Below, in pieces: positions 4,764-5,282 of a stretch of 5,282 bases of DNA. The notes under the pieces are model-generated. The model was not told the origin of the DNA. It worked only from the letters and a program-made list of their open reading frames with translations, and searched no databases. The DNA is taken from assembly GCA_017940445.1 (NCBI GenBank), contig JAGAYQ010000104.1, forward strand, positions 1-5,282, read 5' to 3'. Every line of letters begins with the position of its first letter. Position 1 is the stretch's first letter. The stretch comes from Pyramidobacter sp. GTDB lineage: Bacteria > Synergistota > Synergistia > Synergistales > Dethiosulfovibrionaceae. The translations under genes were made by a program, and so were the position numbers.

Positions 4764-5282
4764 ACTTTGTGCGCACGTATTTGTACAGTCCGGTGTATCC
4801 TTTCGGCCAATGCTGACCGACATTGCCGATATAAATGCTGCCCTCGCTGTCCACTGCTACGCCGTGCGCGCTGTGGAACGCCGTTGCTTCATCGTAGGGC
4901 ACGTCATCATCGCCCAGCCGCGCCAGCAGTTCCCCTTCCGGCGACATCACGCTCACGCGCGAAGGCGCGCAGTCGTCTGCCGAGCTGCGCCTGTTTTCTG
5001 AAACGTAAACCACGCCGTCTTTATCGACCCAGATATCGGAGGGGCGCTTGAAACCTTCCCACACTGCCAGAAAATCGCCGTCGGTCGAAAACAGCTGGAC
5101 GCGGTTGTTCTGACGGTCGGCCACATACAGCGTAGTGCTGTCGAGACTGATCCCGATCCCGTGGGGCAGATTGAACTTGCCTGGCTCTGTTCCGGGCTCG
5201 CCCCAGCTTTTCAGCAGCCGGCCGCAGCGGTCAAATTTGTGCACGCGGGCGTTGCCGTAGCCGTCGGTCACATAAATGTTGC
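4762..5282 (-). CDS. NHL-repeat beta-propeller protein, resembling peptidyl-alpha-hydroxyglycine alpha-amidating lyase (partial, C-terminal)
   Basis: The last 172 codons of a larger gene are visible; the frame stays open to the right edge, so the true start lies outside. Four NHL-type blades can be read (visible-residue numbering): IYVTDGYGNARVHKFD (2-17), FNLPHGIGI to YVADRQNNRVQLF (36-64), RPSDIWVDKDGVVYVSE (79-95), and AHGVAVDSEGSIYIG (138-152). The order DGY, PHG, ADR-NNR-Q, AHG and YIG closely follows the catalytic domain of animal PAL, which cleaves alpha-hydroxyglycine peptides. Tyr8, Arg56, His40 and His139 fall where that enzyme has catalytic or zinc-binding residues. From recall, bacterial relatives are common and mostly of unknown function, so the activity is not established. 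A signal peptide cannot be assessed. A GTG at 5271 could be mistaken for a start but interrupts the first blade. The gene is convergent with the aldolase and shares its terminator region. Confidence 0.82.
   Translation of the reverse strand, partial: NIYVTDGYGNARVHKFDRCGRLLKSWGEPGTEPGKFNLPHGIGISLDSTTLYVADRQNNRVQLFSTDGDFLAVWEGFKRPSDIWVDKDGVVYVSENRRSSADDCAPSRVSVMSPEGELLARLGDDDVPYDEATAFHSAHGVAVDSEGSIYIGNVGQHWPKGYTGLYKYVRTK

Noticed and set aside
5269..5271. GTG as the start of the NHL protein
   Set aside because: The frame stays open to the window edge and the upstream residues N-I-Y complete the first NHL blade, so this GTG is an internal valine codon.
1..5282. Mobile elements, CRISPR arrays, tRNA or rRNA genes
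   Set aside because: No transposase or integrase motifs, spaced repeats, tRNA-like cloverleaf or rRNA stretches were seen on either strand.

Overview
The window looks like an ordinary bacterial chromosome segment carrying a solute-uptake and catabolism locus. Codons are moderately GC-rich, purine-rich Shine-Dalgarno sites precede each gene, and intrinsic terminators end the transcription units. It contains parts or all of six protein genes in four apparent transcription units. Tripartite tricarboxylate transporters (TTT), HpaI-type aldolases and nickel-pincer cofactor genes together fit an anaerobic or facultative acid-utilising bacterium. A Synergistota or Firmicutes-like source is possible, but this is a weak inference because no taxonomic marker gene is present.

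Layout from left to right. (1) Positions 1-389, minus strand: N-terminal half of larB (nickel-pincer cofactor synthesis), running off the left edge, with its own extended -10 promoter. (2) Positions 390-607: intergenic, holding that promoter and two tandem hairpins that end the transporter operon. (3) Positions 608-3657, minus strand: a complete TTT operon in the order tctB-tctA-tctC (small membrane subunit, large membrane subunit, periplasmic binding protein). (4) Positions 3658-3921: divergent control region with a strong leftward promoter for tctBAC, a good rightward promoter for the aldolase gene, two short palindromes of matching form (AAWCGNCGWTT) and a possible 16-residue leader ORF ending on the tctB start codon. 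(5) Positions 3922-4704, plus strand: an HpcH/HpaI-family class II aldolase, closed by a strong terminator. (6) Positions 4762-5282, minus strand: C-terminal part of an NHL-repeat beta-propeller resembling peptidyl-alpha-hydroxyglycine alpha-amidating lyase, running off the right edge and convergent with the aldolase.

How it may work together: TctC would capture an organic acid in the periplasm, TctAB would import it, and the divergently transcribed aldolase would cleave it or a derived 2-oxo-hydroxy acid to pyruvate (or a related 2-oxo acid) plus an aldehyde. The shared intergenic region suggests coordinated control of uptake and cleavage. The substrate cannot be read from the sequence. No mobile element, CRISPR array, tRNA or rRNA gene was seen. 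I found no wholly new system; the most interesting parts are the divergent control region, the leader ORF, and the PAL-like propeller.
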